A stretch of 64,000 nt of DNA from Archangium primigenium (GTDB taxonomy: Bacteria; Myxococcota; Myxococcia; Myxococcales; Myxococcaceae). How positions within the stretch are numbered: the stretch's first letter is position 1; each line of letters begins with the position of its first letter. The DNA is taken from positions 6,696,001-6,760,000 of the forward strand of contig NZ_JADWYI010000001.1 of NCBI RefSeq assembly GCF_016904885.1. Direction: 5' to 3'. The notes beneath the pieces were generated by a model. That model saw only the letters and a list, made by a program, of their open reading frames with translations, ran no database searches and was not told the DNA's origin. Shown here one piece after another: positions 63,720-64,000 of the stretch. Position numbers and translations under genes: made by a program.

Positions 63720-64000
63720 GCGCCCCCCGCGGCCAGGCCGTGCGCGTCCCCGCCCAGGGCCACGTCGCGCCCCGGCCCGTCCGCCACCACATGCCCGTCA
63801 CTCAGGCGGATGGCCCGCGGACAGCGCGCCGCCAGCTTCGGCTCGTGCGTGACGAGCACCAGCGTGTTGCCCGCGCGGTGCAGCTCCTCGAACAGGCGGA
63901 CGATCTCCTCGCCCGTGGCCGAGTCCAGGTTGCCCGTGGGCTCGTCGGCCAGGAGCATGGACGGCTCGGCCACCAGCGCCCGGGCGATGGCCACGCGCTG
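63716..64000 (-). CDS. ABC transporter ATP-binding protein, C-terminal part (runs off the window end)
   Basis: The last 94 residues of a MacB/LolD-type ATPase: [10 protein letters not shown] after the signature, [11 protein letters not shown] (Walker B and D-loop), [14 protein letters not shown] (switch His). The Walker A half lies beyond base 64000. First of three overlapping exporter genes. Confidence 0.93.
   Translation of the reverse strand, partial: QRVAIARALVAEPSMLLADEPTGNLDSATGEEIVRLFEELHRAGNTLVLVTHEPKLAARCPRAIRLSDGHVVADGPGRDVALGGDAHGLAAGGA

Overview
The window is a 64 kb, very GC-rich stretch of a myxobacterial chromosome. The evidence is a FrzS social-motility protein encoded next to alanine dehydrogenase and an ECF sigma/anti-sigma pair (the gene neighbourhood known from Myxococcus xanthus), many lipoprotein-type exported proteins, pentapeptide-repeat and CGDG-type cysteine-rich surface proteins, and lipoprotein toxin-like genes of a myxobacterial type. 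The suborder Cystobacterineae (Archangium/Cystobacter/Melittangium-like) is a reasonable inference; the species cannot be named from the window alone. No rRNA, tRNA, CRISPR array or insertion sequence was seen.

Layout. 1-1795 (minus): 5' end of an amidase and an upstream radical SAM gene. 1913-6730 (plus): ald, rpoE1-like sigma factor, anti-sigma factor, frzS. 6795-12755 (minus): tightly coupled genes for a HEAT-like protein, coaX and birA, then hom with two exported proteins; several stop/start pairs overlap by 4 bp. 12810-14927 (minus): a HARE-HTH/Mrr-like fusion with a long charged tail. 15030-17219 (plus): a PQQ-type beta-propeller protein.

17.2-31 kb looks accessory. It holds an AAA ATPase/DUF4276 (Toprim-like) pair resembling ATPase-Toprim defence modules, a tandem duplication of 244-aa membrane proteins (remnants of a Ser/Thr kinase family) with a copied leader, an erythromycin-esterase-type protein, a small repeat lipoprotein, two divergently oriented copies of a lipoprotein PD-(D/E)XK nuclease plus candidate immunity gene (23.5-25.1 kb minus, 28.5-30.2 kb plus), and between them hutF, an M20 deacetylase and a Uma2 gene. 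A decayed beta-helix gene closes the block. The nuclease/immunity pairs are the best candidate for a specialised system: they look like the SitA/SitI lipoprotein toxins exchanged between myxobacterial outer membranes.

31-50 kb carries an exported protein, a MetX-like protein lacking its serine nucleophile, udk, a seven-copy LS-L-(N/H)-G repeat lipoprotein, a divergent DUF692 (MNIO) protein, a carotenoid oxygenase, an RbfA-like gene translationally coupled to rtcB, a large Ig-like lipoprotein, an M4 metalloprotease with two PPC domains, and a pectin-acetylesterase/Notum-family hydrolase. 48-58 kb (minus) is one operon: DUF2135, DUF1175, DUF2138, alpha-2-macroglobulin (with a single-base frameshift) and a penicillin-binding/SpoIID fusion. 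It has the same gene content as the enterobacterial yfaPTAS cluster and probably forms a periplasmic protease-trap and cell-wall module. 58-64 kb has a SET-domain protein, mtgA, two small exported or membrane proteins, msrA and a MacB-type ABC exporter (two permeases and the partial ATPase) running off the end.
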